Positions 63,088 to 64,000 of a stretch of DNA of 64,000 nt are shown piece after piece. The notes under the pieces are model-generated. The model saw nothing but the letters and a program-made list of their open reading frames with translations, was not told where the DNA came from and made no database searches. A program made the position numbers and the translations under genes. The stretch comes from Pontibacter virosus (GTDB taxonomy: Bacteria > Bacteroidota > Bacteroidia > Cytophagales > Hymenobacteraceae): positions 372,001 to 436,000 of the forward strand of contig NZ_QEKI01000003.1 in assembly GCF_003096355.1 (NCBI RefSeq), written 5' to 3'. The first letter of the stretch is position 1. The number at the start of each line of letters is the position of its first letter.

Positions 63088-64000
63088 CTAAAGCGCCAGG
63101 CCAATCTGCTGGCTTTTACCGCCGTAAGACCATTCGTACAGTTCTTCAGTATCAAAGTAGTAAAGGAGGCATTTTACTTTTTCGAAACCGAGTTGCTTGA
63201 AGCGCACCGCATAATGGTCAAGTTTATTGCGGTGCTCTTCCTGGGGAGGCGGCAGTTTAAACTCCAATAGCACCACCTGATCACCGTCGAACACCACCCG
63301 GTCTGGCTTGTAAAGGTAGGCGCGGGCGTCGAGCAACTCTTTTTCATGCTCCACGATCACCTTATCCGAGAAGTAGTGACTGATCTTTGGATGCTTCACC
63401 ACTTCCAGCAAGCGTTCCTTCAATGTCAACTTCTCCCGATCGCTGATGATGCCCTGGTATACCATTTGGCGCAGCACATCGTCGAGTTGCGCGGCGGTCA
63501 GGATGCGGGAGAGGGCGTAGTGCAGTTTTTTGTTTTGGATGCGCTGCTCGGTCTGTGTCTCGAAGTCAAACACGTTGTTGGCGTGCTGCTTGAGTTGTAG
63601 CCGCTGTGCCCAGTCGTTTGTTTGCAGGTAATCGAGAGCATAGACCGACCCGATCTCAGGGCTGCCGCCATCCTGTTTTGTGGTCTCGCCGGCGTATACC
63701 TGGTAGCACAGTTTGCCGGGCTCCCAAAGGTTTTCCGCCACCAGGTAGCGGTATAGCAGGTGACTCACATTTTTAGCCGTCCCTTCCAGCGCCTTCTGTG
63801 CCTTTCGCTCTTCCAGCAAGTCCTTCCCGTTGCCGATCAGGTATAGCCGGTCCTTCGGGCGGGTGAGGGCCACGTAGAGCATGTTCAGGTTTTCGATAAA
63901 GGTCTTCTCTATCTCGGTATTGTATTGCCCGGCCAGCTCGGTATGCTCCAATCTGGAGCTGATGTTCACGGCCGCGCTGCGCAGCTTGCCCATTACCTTA
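63088..64000 (-). CDS. AddA-like UvrD/PD-(D/E)XK helicase-nuclease, C-terminal part (5' end outside window)
   Basis: The C-terminal ~303 residues of a large helicase-nuclease are present. The frame continues to the window edge (Lys-Val precede the Met at 63993), so this is partial. The UvrD motif VI segment NLNMLYVALTRPKDRLYLIG identifies the helicase. A C-terminal nuclease core KPDRVVFDGDQVVLLEFKLP (PD...ExK) follows. This is the AddA partner of the gene at 58920-61820. Two small genes separate them, which is not the usual adjacent order. Confidence 0.88.
   Translation of the reverse strand, partial: KVMGKLRSAAVNISSRLEHTELAGQYNTEIEKTFIENLNMLYVALTRPKDRLYLIGNGKDLLEERKAQKALEGTAKNVSHLLYRYLVAENLWEPGKLCYQVYAGETTKQDGGSPEIGSVYALDYLQTNDWAQRLQLKQHANNVFDFETQTEQRIQNKKLHYALSRILTAAQLDDVLRQMVYQGIISDREKLTLKERLLEVVKHPKISHYFSDKVIVEHEKELLDARAYLYKPDRVVFDGDQVVLLEFKLPPPQEEHRNKLDHYAVRFKQLGFEKVKCLLYYFDTEELYEWSYGGKSQQIGLAL

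Overview
The window is an ordinary-looking chromosomal segment of a Bacteroidota bacterium, most likely a pigmented Hymenobacteraceae/Cytophagales member such as Pontibacter (inference). The reasons are Bacteroidota-type promoters (TAnnTTTG -7 boxes), type III glutamine synthetase, long-form IspG, a Porin_10-type porin, an LptE-sigma54 regulator-MiaB block, a CrtA-like carotenoid monooxygenase, and many lipoproteins and TPR proteins. No rRNA, tRNA, CRISPR array, insertion sequence or prophage was seen.

Layout. 1-1.6 kb: end of a peptide transporter and a small lipoprotein. 1.6-9 kb (minus): miaB, a sigma-54 activator, lptE, a TPR-like acidic protein, secG and groES-groEL. 9-14.2 kb (minus): a compact operon of nif3-like, zinc-ribbon coiled-coil, TPR protein and pabB, plus a lipoprotein. 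14.3-18 kb (plus): lpxK, porin, miaE. 18-25.3 kb: a secreted protein of doubtful name, an ABC permease with a small partner, a Skp/OmpH lipoprotein, mtaB and an LTA-synthase-like sulfatase. 25.5-32 kb: glnN, ispG, DUF6728 and MmcQ/YjbR proteins, a MarR regulator. 32-39.2 kb: leuS, a DsbA-like protein with a DUF1003 membrane protein, crtA-like, a PNPOx-like stress protein, acpH, slyD. 39.3-48.4 kb: a UPF1/IGHMBP2-type helicase, a coiled-coil membrane protein, an MMPL/RND exporter, a Cys-rich secreted peptide, dbpA, an AI-2E transporter and a DUF2062 protein. 48.5-51 kb: an OmpA lipoprotein with two paralogous TPR proteins. 51-52 kb: a Xre-RES toxin-antitoxin pair. 52-58.8 kb: a beta-CASP nuclease, NPP phosphodiesterase, beta-barrel protein, amidase, PPP phosphatase and lipoprotein. 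58.9-64 kb: an AddB-type nuclease and the end of an AddA-type helicase, separated by two small unrelated genes.

The most striking signal is not a gene. The non-palindromic octamer AGGTATAG (or its complement CTATACCT) occurs about 59 times by eye, against about 2 expected, roughly once per 1.1 kb. It lies in all three reading frames and is skewed about 43:16 towards one strand. This resembles the behaviour of Chi, DNA-uptake or HIP1-type words and deserves a genome-wide test. Other notable non-coding signals are promoters whose -7 box lies only 4-5 nt before the start codon (possible leaderless mRNAs), several families of intergenic inverted repeats including a GTCATTTCGA-type element, a perfect 22-bp hairpin, and candidate operators upstream of groES, the MarR gene and the toxin-antitoxin pair.
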